DNA of 36,012 bases from an uncultured Polaribacter sp. (lineage in GTDB: Bacteria > Bacteroidota > Bacteroidia > Flavobacteriales > Flavobacteriaceae): assembly GCF_947501385.1 (NCBI RefSeq), contig NZ_CANMVP010000036.1, positions 1-36,012 on the forward strand, in the 5' to 3' direction. This document shows positions 29,321 through 36,012 of the stretch, piece after piece. The number at the start of each line of letters is the position of its first letter. Position 1 is the first letter of the stretch. The notes beneath the pieces are model-generated. The model saw only the letters and a list, made by a program, of their open reading frames with translations. It had not been told where the DNA came from and ran no database searches. The position numbers and the translations under genes were made by a program.

Positions 29321-29876
29321 ATCCTTGTGTTTGTATGTTATTTGCAAGTAGTACTTGCTTTAATTTCTTTTTTGCTCTAGAAACGGTAGTTCTCACATTT
29401 TCATTGGTATAGCCTAATATTTGACTAATTTCTTCGTAATCATAACCTTCAATTAAATGCAAGTTTAAAATGATTCTGTAATTTTCTTTTAAACTCTGTA
29501 AGCAACTAAATACATTGCTTGCTTTTAAACCAGAATAATCAATGCTTTCATTTTCCGCTTCCTCTGTAGGAATTACTTCCATTTTTACTTCTTGATACCT
29601 GTTGTTCTTTTTTAATTGGGTCAAACTCTTATTGATCACAATTCTTTTTAACCACGCACCAAATGTTACTTCGCCTTTATAGGTATGCATTTTTGTGAAG
29701 ACCGTTAAAAAGGCTTCTTGCATGATATCTTCTGCTTCAAATGCGTCTTTTAAAATACGATGTGCTGCATTGTACATTGCTTTGTAATAGCATTTGTACA
29801 ATTCTAGCTGCGCATTTTTATCGTCTTTTTTACAGCGTTCTAAAAGGTTGGTTATATGTGGTTGATTGGTCTTCAA
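29310..29876 (-). CDS. ECF-type RNA polymerase sigma factor
   Basis: This is a 188-residue sigma-70 family factor of the extracytoplasmic function group. Region 2 is seen in ELYKCYYKAMYNAAHRILKDAFEAEDIMQEAFLTVFTKMHTY, and region 4 in SLKENYRIILNLHLIEGYDYEEISQILGYTNENVRTTVSRAKKKL, with the helix-turn-helix at the end. The frame is closed upstream by a TAG and contains no ATG before region 2, so TTG at 29876 is the likely start codon. It leads an operon with an anti-sigma factor and two secreted beta-helix proteins, and presumably drives its own operon in response to envelope stress. No clear -33/-7 housekeeping promoter is visible upstream, which would fit autoregulation. Confidence 0.9.
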   Translation of the reverse strand: MKTNQPHITNLLERCKKDDKNAQLELYKCYYKAMYNAAHRILKDAFEAEDIMQEAFLTVFTKMHTYKGEVTFGAWLKRIVINKSLTQLKKNNRYQEVKMEVIPTEEAENESIDYSGLKASNVFSCLQSLKENYRIILNLHLIEGYDYEEISQILGYTNENVRTTVSRAKKKLKQVLLANNIQTQGYGR

Positions 29877-30063
29877 TAAAACGTTTCTATTCTAGAGACA
29901 AATTTGTTTTTAATTTGTGACACTTTTGTAGAAATAAAAGTAAACTTTTTTATTTGGATGGGCTTTGGTAGGGTATTAATGAAGATTGAAGTTGATTTAT
30001 AGAATTTTCCCTAAATTTAAATATAAGGTGAGTTTAGAAACAAACCAAATAAATTCCACAAAA

Positions 30064-30091
30064 AAAATCTCAAGCTTTCACTTGAGATTTT
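30064..30091 (-). terminator. Bidirectional terminator after the DUF2911 gene
   Basis: AAAATCTCAAG (30064-30074) and CTTGAGATTTT (30081-30091) pair perfectly around a 6-base loop; in the minus direction a T-run follows. It lies 28 bp after the DUF2911 stop. The rest of the 242-bp gap 29877-30118 shows no gene or repeat. Confidence 0.85.
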
Positions 30092-30118
30092 AACTATTTT
30101 ATAAAAAATAAAAACAAT

Positions 30119-30967
30119 TTACATGGCCCCCCATTCTTTTAAAGACGTTTTGTTCATCTTTACATAACCAGCATTGTTTGCTTTTTCTGCATATTTTAAA
30201 GACATTTTTGCAGCAGCAATGGCACTTGCTGTTTTTCCTGCTTTTGCATGGATCAAAGATTGCTGACGTAAAAACCAAAATTTTGGAGCATCCGCAGTCA
30301 TTTCAACAGCTTTGTCAATCCACATTTGTGCTTGATTGATGTCTTTTCCTGCTTGTAAATAATAAACAGCTGCACCATACATATCGTTTGCCGTAGGTCC
30401 GTTCATGATTTTATCAATACTTTTAGAAACCATCTTATCTGTAGGAGTTTCAATTTTTAAACCTACATAGGTATTTTCCCACATAATTCCTAAAACAGCA
30501 GAACTGTTGGTTAAATCGTCAAAACTAATGGTAAAGGTTTCAATATCCATAGGAACATCTAGTGTTGCAGCATTTACTTTGGCGGCTACCTTAGATTCAT
30601 CCCATTTTGCTGGAGTTCCCCAATTGGTTGCATCCGAATATAAAATAATGTCCCAAGTTTTTTCACCAGGAATGGTATACAAGGCATAGGTTCCTGCTTT
30701 TAAAGTTTTTCCATCAATCATAACATCGGTAGAAAACGTCAATTTTGTATTCGCGTTTGCGCCAGTTCTCCAAACTTTTCCGAAGTCTTCTAAACCACCA
30801 AAGATTTTTCTGCCTTTCATACTTGGTCTAGAATATTCTAAAGTAATATCTGTTAAACCTACTTTTTGTTCGATCTTTTGTGACGGACTCGGTGCAGGTG
30901 TTTCAATTTGTGCATTTGTAGTATATGCTAGTGCAAGTAAAAACAGACTTAGTATAATTTTTTTCAT
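30119..30967 (-). CDS. DUF2911 domain protein
   Basis: This 282-residue secreted protein has a signal peptide (MKKIILSLFLLALAYTTNA). The DUF2911 domain covers about residues 20-170: QKIEQKVGLTDITLEYSRPSMKGRKIFGGLEDFGKVWRTGANANTKLTFSTDVMIDGKTLKAGTYALYTIPGEKTWDIILYSD, a well-conserved Bacteroidota family of unknown function. The C-terminal 100 residues (DMYGAAVYYLQAGKDINQAQMWIDKAVEMTADAPKFWFLRQQSLIHAKAGKTASAIAAAKMSLKYAEKA) look like two or three TPR-like helical hairpins. I use the ATG at 30967; an upstream frame extension to 31021 would run through the promoter. It is monocistronic with its own promoter and terminator. Confidence 0.88.
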   Translation of the reverse strand: MKKIILSLFLLALAYTTNAQIETPAPSPSQKIEQKVGLTDITLEYSRPSMKGRKIFGGLEDFGKVWRTGANANTKLTFSTDVMIDGKTLKAGTYALYTIPGEKTWDIILYSDATNWGTPAKWDESKVAAKVNAATLDVPMDIETFTISFDDLTNSSAVLGIMWENTYVGLKIETPTDKMVSKSIDKIMNGPTANDMYGAAVYYLQAGKDINQAQMWIDKAVEMTADAPKFWFLRQQSLIHAKAGKTASAIAAAKMSLKYAEKANNAGYVKMNKTSLKEWGAM

Positions 30968-30994
30968 GATTTGTAAATTTAGTATTAGTTCTTT

Positions 30995-31021
30995 CAAAAT
31001 TACGACTTCAAAAAACGACAA
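30995..31021 (-). promoter_or_regulatory. Promoter of the DUF2911 gene
   Basis: On the minus strand: TTG (31021-31019), 16 bp, TAATTTTG (31002-30995), matching the Bacteroidota -33/-7 consensus, 28 bp upstream of the ATG at 30967. It supports that start over an upstream extension. Confidence 0.55.
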
Positions 31022-31051
31022 ATGTTAACAAAAGCTTAAAATAAACCAACG

Positions 31052-31059
31052 TATCTTTG
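31052..31059 (+). promoter_or_regulatory. -7 promoter box of the aquaporin gene
   Basis: TATCTTTG matches TAnnTTTG and lies 17 bp upstream of the ATG at 31076, so the leader would be short. No clear TTG -33 box is seen. Confidence 0.45.
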
Positions 31060-31075
31060 TGCTTTAATTATAAAA

Positions 31076-31741
31076 ATGAAAAAATATATAGCTGAATTCA
31101 TTGGAACTTTTTCGATGATTTTTTGTGGAACAGGAGCAATGGCCGTGAATGAAGTTACTGGAGGCGAAGTAACACATGTTGGCATTGCCATTACGTGGGG
31201 CTTGATTGTGATGGCAATGATTTACGCTTTTGGTGAAACTTCTGGCGCACATTTTAATCCTGCAGTTTCTATTGCTTTTGCCTATGCTAAAAAGTTTGCA
31301 TGGAAAGAAGTTCCTAAATATATTGTTGCTCAAATTTTAGGCGCATTTGCAGCCAGTTTCCTATTGTGGTTTTTATTTCCTGAAAGTGAAAATTTAGGTG
31401 CAACCATACCAACCGTTACTGTTTGGCGAGCCTTTGTATTAGAATTACTCCTAACATTTTTCTTAATGGTAGTCATTATAAATGTTTCAACAGGAAGTAA
31501 AGAAATGGGTATTATTGCTGGAATTGCAGTAGGTGGAGTCATTTTATTGGAAGCCATGTTTGCTGGTCCAATTACAAATGCTTCTATGAATCCAGCACGT
31601 TCTATTGCGCCAAATATGGTTTCTGGAAATATAGAAGGTCTTTGGTTGTATATTTTAGCACCCATTTTAGGTGCTTTGTTGGCAGTAGTTTCGTGTAAAT
31701 TGATAAAGGACGATGATTGTTGTGATACAACAAATTGTTAA
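31076..31741 (+). CDS. Aquaporin, NIP/aquaglyceroporin-like (MIP family)
   Basis: This 221-residue inner-membrane channel has six helices and two NPA motifs (61-63 in GAHFNPAVS and 172-174 in NASMNPARS). By alignment to E. coli AqpZ and GlpF, the selectivity filter is Trp41, Ala160, Ala169, Arg175. This W-small-A-R filter is wide and non-polar, unlike the F-H-T/C-R filter of water-specific AqpZ, and close to that of plant nodulin-26-like NIPs and their bacterial AqpN relatives, which pass glycerol-type solutes and metalloid hydroxides. The segment FAGPITNASMNPARSIAP is notably NIP-like. The C-terminal tail KDDDCCDTTNC carries three cysteines, an unusual feature that could bind metal or metalloid. 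No arsenic genes are adjacent. Confidence 0.85.
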   Translation: MKKYIAEFIGTFSMIFCGTGAMAVNEVTGGEVTHVGIAITWGLIVMAMIYAFGETSGAHFNPAVSIAFAYAKKFAWKEVPKYIVAQILGAFAASFLLWFLFPESENLGATIPTVTVWRAFVLELLLTFFLMVVIINVSTGSKEMGIIAGIAVGGVILLEAMFAGPITNASMNPARSIAPNMVSGNIEGLWLYILAPILGALLAVVSCKLIKDDDCCDTTNC

Positions 31742-31759
31742 TTAATACCAAATTTTAGT

Positions 31760-32521
31760 TTGAAGAATATTAGTATTTTAGGTTGTGGCTGGTTAGGAAA
31801 ACCCTTGGCTACTTCTTTTTTAGAGGAAGGTTTTTCTGTGAAAGGTTCTACTACTACAGAAGAAAAAATGGAAGCTCTAGAAATTCTAGGAATAGAGGCA
31901 TATTTAGTGAATATTTCTGAATTTGAAGAATTTGATGCATTTTTAAATACCGATATTTTAATCATTGCCATCACTTCTAAAGATGTTGACGGATTTGAAA
32001 ATCTAATTTCTCAGATTCAGAATTCATCAGTTCAAAAAGTGATTTTTATTAGTTCTACTTCTGTATATCCTAGAATTAATAAAAAGATGACAGAAGAAGA
32101 TGCGGTTTTAGACACTCCGCTAACAGAAATTGAAAATTTATTTAGAAACAATGATTTTTTTGAAACGACGATCCTTCGTTTTGCAGGTTTATTTGGTGGA
32201 GACAGACATCCTGCAAATTGGTTTAAAAATGATAAAAAAATTCCGCGACCAAAAGGTTTTGTCAACATGATTCACAGAGAAGATTGTATGGAGATTATAC
32301 ACACTATTATTGCTCAAAATTGCTGGAATACCACTTTTAATGCCTGTGTGAATCATCATCCAACTAGAGAAGCGTTTTACGTAAATGCAAAAATGAGCAA
32401 AGGTTTAGAAGCGCCAATTTTTGAAGAAAATGAAACCTATCAATGGAAAATTATCAGTTCTAAAAAATTGCAAAACGTTTTAGATTATGAGTTTATTCAT
32501 AATAATTTGATGGAGATTTAA
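31760..32521 (+). CDS. NAD(P)-binding epimerase-like protein (extended SDR type)
   Basis: This 253-residue Rossmann-fold protein begins KNISILGCGWLGKPLATSFLEEGFSVKGSTTT, the GxGxxG dinucleotide motif. VIFISSTSVYPRINKKMTEEDA contains the SST and Tyr positions of extended short-chain dehydrogenases, although a YxxxK pair is not evident; the next parts (TILRFAGLFGGDRHPANWF, GFVNMIHREDCMEIIHTII) match YeeZ-type epimerase-like proteins. The start is TTG: the aquaporin stop codon at 31739 is in the same frame, and no ATG lies between it and the Rossmann motif. It follows the aquaporin by 18 bp and is probably co-transcribed. The substrate is unknown; a loss of the catalytic lysine is possible. Confidence 0.75.
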   Translation: MKNISILGCGWLGKPLATSFLEEGFSVKGSTTTEEKMEALEILGIEAYLVNISEFEEFDAFLNTDILIIAITSKDVDGFENLISQIQNSSVQKVIFISSTSVYPRINKKMTEEDAVLDTPLTEIENLFRNNDFFETTILRFAGLFGGDRHPANWFKNDKKIPRPKGFVNMIHREDCMEIIHTIIAQNCWNTTFNACVNHHPTREAFYVNAKMSKGLEAPIFEENETYQWKIISSKKLQNVLDYEFIHNNLMEI

Positions 32522-32533
32522 GAGCCTCTTTAA

Positions 32534-32609
32534 TTCCCCAAAGGGGAAAATACTCTAATTTTAAATACTTTGCGAACCTCTGCGAAACTTCTCTGCGAAT
32601 CTTTGCGGA
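32534..32609. repeat. Short hairpin and CTCTGCGAA repeat between epimerase and gldG
   Basis: TTCCCC-AAA-GGGGAA (32534-32548) is a compact inverted repeat 13 bp after the epimerase stop. It is followed by TGCGAA at 32571, 32581 and 32594 and TGCGGA at 32604, a degenerate tandem repeat of the same word family as at the window start. The hairpin might help terminate the epimerase transcript, but no U-tract follows. Confidence 0.55.
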
Positions 32610-32623
32610 AAAAATTTAGTAAA

Positions 32624-34267
32624 CTATTTAGAATACTTTCGTTTTCGAAAATAATTAAAAACAAATCCAAATCCAAGTAATAAAATGAGCGGTAAAACCA
32701 CATTTAAAAACTGCCAAAAAGTACGTTCTTTAAATGCTTTTTGTTTGTCTAACATTCGTATTTGTAGCGTTTTGTTTCTCAAACGCATCAAACCAGCATC
32801 ATCTAACAAATAATCTACAGCATTTAGTAAGAAATCTTTATTTCCGAATTGCTGTCCAGTCCATTTGTCTCTGGCTAAATCATAGGGTTTTTCTTTTAGA
32901 ATTTGGTTTTTTCCAACATCACCATCTGCAATAATCACCATTTTATTTCCTTGTGATTTTTCTCTAAAAAGGGATGTTTCAAAAGGTTTTACTCGGTTTT
33001 TATAGGCTGAATTAAATTCACCTTCCAACAACACAGCAAATAATTGATTTCCGTTATTATAATCTGTTTCAACAACTTCATCAGCAATTGTTTGCAACGC
33101 TATAATTGTAGGTGTTCCTATTTTTTGCGTTAATAGAGAGCTTACTAATAAAGGTATTTTTTTAATGTTGTTTTTAAGTGTATCAATTTGGTTTGCAAAT
33201 TGTAACCTTACAGGAGAAACATTTTTTGTAATGGAATGATTGGGGTTTCCGCCAACCAAAGGATGGTAAAACCAATCTAAATTTTTAAACTGAGTTTGAT
33301 TGCCAACTTGCCCAGTTGCCACAGGAATTTGAGCTGCATACAAATCTTTAATTAAGCTTGTATTTAACCGAACTCCGTATGTAAATAACAAATCTGTAAG
33401 GTTTAAATCTCTAGGATACACAAGCATTTTACCAGTTTTACTTAAACTATCTTGGTCTGCTTGCACATTGTCTAACATCCATAATGTTTTACCACCATTT
33501 GCTATAAATTGATCTAGCACAAACTTTTCTTTTTCGGTGAACTTTTCAGTTGGTTTTGCAATAATTGCCAAATCTAAATTCAAAAAATCTTCTAATGTTT
33601 GTTGCGGATTATCAGTTACAGAATCTAACGTGAATTTTGCCAGTCTGTATTTTTTTGCAACTTCACTTAAAAAGCTATATTGATAGAGGTCTGATAATTC
33701 TCCATTTCCAGTAAGCATCGCCACTTTTTTACGTTGCTTTTGCGTCACAATATTAATTGCGTTGGTAAAACTGTATTCTAAATTTTCAATTGCTTTTTGC
33801 AGTTGTTCTTCTTGTGAAGCAACAATGGAAGTTGGCAATAAAGAAACAATTGTCGTTTTTTTACCATAATTAATTTCTGCCCAAGGAAAAATAATTGCTT
33901 CAGATAATTTGCCATCTTCTTTCACAGTTAACTGACTCGGAATCATTCCTTTTTTAATCAATGCTTCACGCTGATTGTCAGGGGTTTCGAAACTGATTTT
34001 AATCTTCGGATTTTCTGCCGCTAATTCTTCTAAATATTGTCTTGTTTCAAGCTGTAATCTTTTAAATTCTGATGGAAAATCGCCTTCTAAATAAACGCTA
34101 ATAGAAAGATCTCTATCAACTTTAGAGATAATGGTATTTGTAGTTTCAGAAAGTGTGTAACGTTGGTCTGCAGTGATATCGAAACGTTTGTAAAAAGATT
34201 GATTCACAAAATTTAAAGCAATCAATACGATGACTAAAATGGAGATGTTTTTTACGTTTTTATTCAT
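32624..34267 (-). CDS. gldG: Gliding motility ABC transporter component GldG
   Basis: GldG is the substrate-binding-like membrane component of the Gld ABC transporter (GldA-GldF-GldG) needed for gliding in many flavobacteria. This 547-residue protein has an N-terminal transmembrane helix (about 6-23), a long periplasmic region of the DUF4350/ABC-type uncharacterised transport family (FDITADQRYTLSETTNTIISKVDRDLSISVYLEGDFPSEFKRLQ near the N terminus, KVAMLTGNGELSDLYQYSFLSEVAKKY, ANGGKTLWMLDNVQADQDSL and MVIIADGDVGKNQ) and a C-terminal transmembrane helix (about 519-538) with a basic tail. The ATG at 34267 overlaps the end of gldF by 8 bp. No ATPase gene (gldA) is in the window. Confidence 0.93.
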   Translation of the reverse strand: MNKNVKNISILVIVLIALNFVNQSFYKRFDITADQRYTLSETTNTIISKVDRDLSISVYLEGDFPSEFKRLQLETRQYLEELAAENPKIKISFETPDNQREALIKKGMIPSQLTVKEDGKLSEAIIFPWAEINYGKKTTIVSLLPTSIVASQEEQLQKAIENLEYSFTNAINIVTQKQRKKVAMLTGNGELSDLYQYSFLSEVAKKYRLAKFTLDSVTDNPQQTLEDFLNLDLAIIAKPTEKFTEKEKFVLDQFIANGGKTLWMLDNVQADQDSLSKTGKMLVYPRDLNLTDLLFTYGVRLNTSLIKDLYAAQIPVATGQVGNQTQFKNLDWFYHPLVGGNPNHSITKNVSPVRLQFANQIDTLKNNIKKIPLLVSSLLTQKIGTPTIIALQTIADEVVETDYNNGNQLFAVLLEGEFNSAYKNRVKPFETSLFREKSQGNKMVIIADGDVGKNQILKEKPYDLARDKWTGQQFGNKDFLLNAVDYLLDDAGLMRLRNKTLQIRMLDKQKAFKERTFWQFLNVVLPLILLLGFGFVFNYFRKRKYSK

Positions 34268-34976
34268 TTTCTAAACGCATTTTAGTGATGAATAAAAAGA
34301 AAATAGTTACACTTATAAAATACATAAGATCTCTAGTGTCTATAATTCCTCTAGAAATACTTTTATAATGTTCATTAATTCCGAATTTTTGAATCATTAA
34401 ATTATTACTGAAGGAATTTGCAATGGCATCAAAACCATAAAAGAATATAAAAGTGATAAAAACGCCTAAAATAAAAGCCACAATCTGATTTTTAGACAAG
34501 GTTGAAGTAAATAATCCAATGGCTGTGTAGGTGGAAGCTAAAAAAAGCAAGCCAATATAGGACCCTATTGTGCTTCCAAAATCGATATTTCCAACAGGGT
34601 TTCCTAATTCATAAATGGTAAATACATAGGTAAATGTTGGAATGATAGCAATAACGACCAATAGGAGCGAAGCCCAGAATTTTCCCAGCACTATTTGCCA
34701 ATTAGAAATTGGTTTTGTTTTTAGCAATTCTATGGTTCCGTTGTTAAATTCATCAGCAAAACTTTTCATAGTAATTGCCGGAATTAAGAATAGAAAAACC
34801 CACGGTGCCAAATAGAAAAACGAATTGATATCTGCAAAACCTGCATTTAAAATATTAAAATCGTCTTTAAAAATAAATAAAAACAAACCGTTTATCAATA
34901 AGAAAACTCCGATAACCAAATAGGCAATTGGCGAAGAGAAAAATGAGTTGAATTCTTTTTTAAGGATTGCTATCAA
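34260..34976 (-). CDS. gldF: Gliding motility ABC transporter permease GldF
   Basis: GldF is the permease of the Gld ABC transporter. The 238 residues give about six transmembrane segments and match the family length. The N terminus IAILKKEFNSFFSSPIAYLVIGVFLLINGLFLFIFKDDFNIL and the internal FNNGTIELLKTKPISNWQIVLGKFWA segment (coupling region of ABC-2 type permeases) identify it. The start codon appears to be TTG at 34976: the frame is closed upstream by a TAA about 50 bp away, there is no ATG in between, and the protein aligns from this residue. It overlaps gldG by 8 bp. It acts in the inner membrane with GldG and a GldA ATPase encoded elsewhere. Confidence 0.93.
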   Translation of the reverse strand: MIAILKKEFNSFFSSPIAYLVIGVFLLINGLFLFIFKDDFNILNAGFADINSFFYLAPWVFLFLIPAITMKSFADEFNNGTIELLKTKPISNWQIVLGKFWASLLLVVIAIIPTFTYVFTIYELGNPVGNIDFGSTIGSYIGLLFLASTYTAIGLFTSTLSKNQIVAFILGVFITFIFFYGFDAIANSFSNNLMIQKFGINEHYKSISRGIIDTRDLMYFISVTIFFLFITKMRLENE

Positions 34977-35067
34977 TGTGAAATTGTTTATTTGTATGTT
35001 TACTTGTTTTTAATTCCAAAATTTATATTTCTTACTAAAGACAATTAAAACTCACAATGTCTTACTA

Positions 35068-35106
35068 AGCTTGTCGAAGTATTTTTACTCGAGTCTTCGA
35101 CAAGCT
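35068..35106. repeat. 12-bp perfect inverted repeat (TTCGACAAGCT type)
   Basis: Arms AGCTTGTCGAAG (35068-35079) and CTTCGACAAGCT (35095-35106) with a 15-bp loop. It is a dispersed intergenic repeat word followed by CAGACTGACAG, which links it to the other repeats of the window. Confidence 0.75.
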
Positions 35107-35288
35107 CAGACTGACAGTCGTTAGATTAATTATTTTCAAAGTTATTCTCGATACAATTTAGACGAAAGATCAAAATCACAAGTGAACAGTATGTTAGTTT
35201 TATCGTGGTTTAAAATTTGTTTTAATCATTAAAGTTTAATCATTTATCCTTATACCTTAACTTTGCTTACTTTAGTTCCTCAGAGTCT

Positions 35289-35333
35289 GTCACTTCGAGT
35301 GATTTCGTTTTTTCAACGAAATTGTATCGAGAA
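35289..35333. repeat. Dispersed hairpin repeat, copy 3
   Basis: GTCACTTCGAGTG (35289-35301) and TATCGAGAA (35125-35133 region, ending 35333) flank the stem ATTTCGTT / AACGAAAT (35302-35309, 35315-35322). The ends equal those at 1804-1860 and 2265-2306 with one substitution, while the stem sequence is different. Confidence 0.65.
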
Positions 35334-35368
35334 GTTTTTAATAAGTTCTCTTTACAAATTTATACTTT

Positions 35369-35893
35369 CTAAATTATTATTCTCCAAACTCGATTATCAT
35401 CAAAACCTCTATCACGTCTTTCGGACTGAAAAACAAAATTGTGTTTTTCTAATAACGCGATAGAAGGCATATTATTTTTATGCGTAAACGCTTCAATCGT
35501 TTTTAAATCCATCTTTTTAAAACCAAATTTTAAAACTTCTTGCATCGCTTCAGTCATCAATCCTTTTTGTTGAAACGCTATTTTTAATTTATAGCCGATT
35601 TCACCATACTTATTATCTAAACAAACATTGTGTAAAACAATGCTACCAATCACTTTGTTTTCGAATTCAATCAACCAAAAAACACGTTTTTTCTTTTGGT
35701 ATTGTTCACTACATGTAATAATAAAATCTTTAGCTTCATCAAAATTTTGAACTCTTTTTGTAGCTACAAATTTATTAATTTCTTCACTAGAACGTAAATC
35801 GAAAACAGCTTTTATATCCTCGAAATTTGCTTGACGTATTTTTAGTCTTTCTGTTTTTAAATTTGGAAAAGTAGAAAAGTTAAATGTGTTCAA
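35369..35893 (-). CDS. GNAT family N-acetyltransferase (RimJ/RimL type)
   Basis: This 174-residue cytoplasmic acetyltransferase of the GNAT superfamily transfers an acetyl group from acetyl-CoA to an amine, in this subgroup often a protein N terminus or a small molecule. Conserved features are the N-terminal LKTERLKIRQANFEDIKAVFDL, the strand WLIEFENKVIGSIVLHNV, GEIGYKLKIAFQQKGLMTEAMQEVLKFGF (motif A, the acetyl-CoA pyrophosphate loop QxxGxxxEA) and KNNMPSIALLEKHNFVFQSERRD (motif B). The only usable start is TTG at 35893: an in-frame TAA lies 18 bp upstream and no ATG precedes motif A. It is a single gene, and a heptamer tandem repeat lies just upstream. Confidence 0.88.
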   Translation of the reverse strand: MNTFNFSTFPNLKTERLKIRQANFEDIKAVFDLRSSEEINKFVATKRVQNFDEAKDFIITCSEQYQKKKRVFWLIEFENKVIGSIVLHNVCLDNKYGEIGYKLKIAFQQKGLMTEAMQEVLKFGFKKMDLKTIEAFTHKNNMPSIALLEKHNFVFQSERRDRGFDDNRVWRIII

Positions 35894-35906
35894 AATATTT
35901 ATTTTT

Positions 35907-35938
35907 GCTTACTGCTTACTGCTTACTGCTTACTGCTT
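35907..35938. repeat. Heptamer tandem repeat GCTTACT x4.6
   Basis: Four perfect copies of GCTTACT (35907-35934) plus GCTT lie 14 bp upstream of the GNAT start codon. On the coding strand the unit reads AGTAAGC. A change in copy number would change the distance between start codon and promoter. The last 74 bases of the window show nothing else. Confidence 0.9.
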
Positions 35939-36012
35939 GTACTTCCCTGATTAGAGTTGACCGTTTTTAGTTATTTATTTCATTATTAAAAATAGTAATA
36001 ATTGGTTTATTA

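Larger units (their letters stand above)
34977..35368. other. 392-bp intergenic gap with dispersed repeats
   Basis: No gene is supported here; the open plus-strand frame 35263-35463 runs through a repeat and into the opposite-strand GNAT gene. The gap holds a 12-bp inverted repeat (AGCTTGTCGAAG at 35068-35079, complement at 35095-35106), a scrap TTCTCGATACAATTT near 35144 and the hairpin repeat at 35289-35333. No clear promoter for gldF was found in it. Confidence 0.65.

Noticed and set aside
35263..35463. Plus-strand ORF of 66 codons overlapping the GNAT gene end
   Set aside because: It runs through the hairpin repeat and then antisense to a well-supported gene.

Overview
The window is AT-rich chromosomal DNA from a Bacteroidota member, most likely a marine flavobacterium of the Polaribacter/Tenacibaculum kind; the genus is an inference. 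The signs are the gliding genes gldF and gldG, a protein with a type IX secretion (Por) C-terminal sorting domain, families largely confined to this phylum (DUF5777 barrels, head-GIN and DUF4097 proteins, DUF2911), starts that mostly lack a Shine-Dalgarno sequence, and several TAnnTTTG -7 promoter boxes.

Layout. 1-5100: a gamma-glutamyltranspeptidase lipoprotein, a 0.7 kb repeat-rich gap that holds a 180 bp MITE-like element, an ACP phosphodiesterase homologue, a RelE/ParE toxin-antitoxin pair and the sliding clamp dnaN. 5400-11130: a secreted PIG-L deacetylase, a 35-residue membrane ORF, a sodium:solute symporter and a Gfo/Idh/MocA dehydrogenase, probably a module for uptake and processing of an acylated sugar. 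11300-15700: lon, then a HipA-like kinase with a DUF3037-like partner.

15850-25400 is the most unusual part. Two paralogous cassettes, each OB-fold protein - YceI protein - DUF5777 barrel, point away from each other around a membrane-bound LytTR regulator. One is headed by a CHRD-cupredoxin lipoprotein with a type-1 copper site, the other by a monoheme c-type lipoprotein. Both head genes have the same promoter layout: two TTCC-containing boxes exactly 20 bp apart, a TATAAW box 27 bp further on, and the ATG 79 bp from the second box. A third copy of the 20-bp double box lies upstream of a secreted CxxCH protein at 24601. I read this as a LytTR-controlled regulon for envelope redox and lipid/quinone-binding proteins that I do not recognise as a described system. 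Two hot-dog thioesterases and a small membrane protein lie within this stretch.

25600-36012: a GlmU-like nucleotidyltransferase/left-handed beta-helix protein; an ECF sigma - anti-sigma - DUF4097 - head-GIN operon; a DUF2911 protein; a NIP-like aquaporin; an NAD-dependent epimerase-like protein; gldFG; and a GNAT acetyltransferase. No tRNA, rRNA, CRISPR array, transposase or prophage gene was seen. Intergenic gaps are rich in dispersed palindromic repeats and heptamer tandem repeats. All functional statements come from motif reading without database searches.
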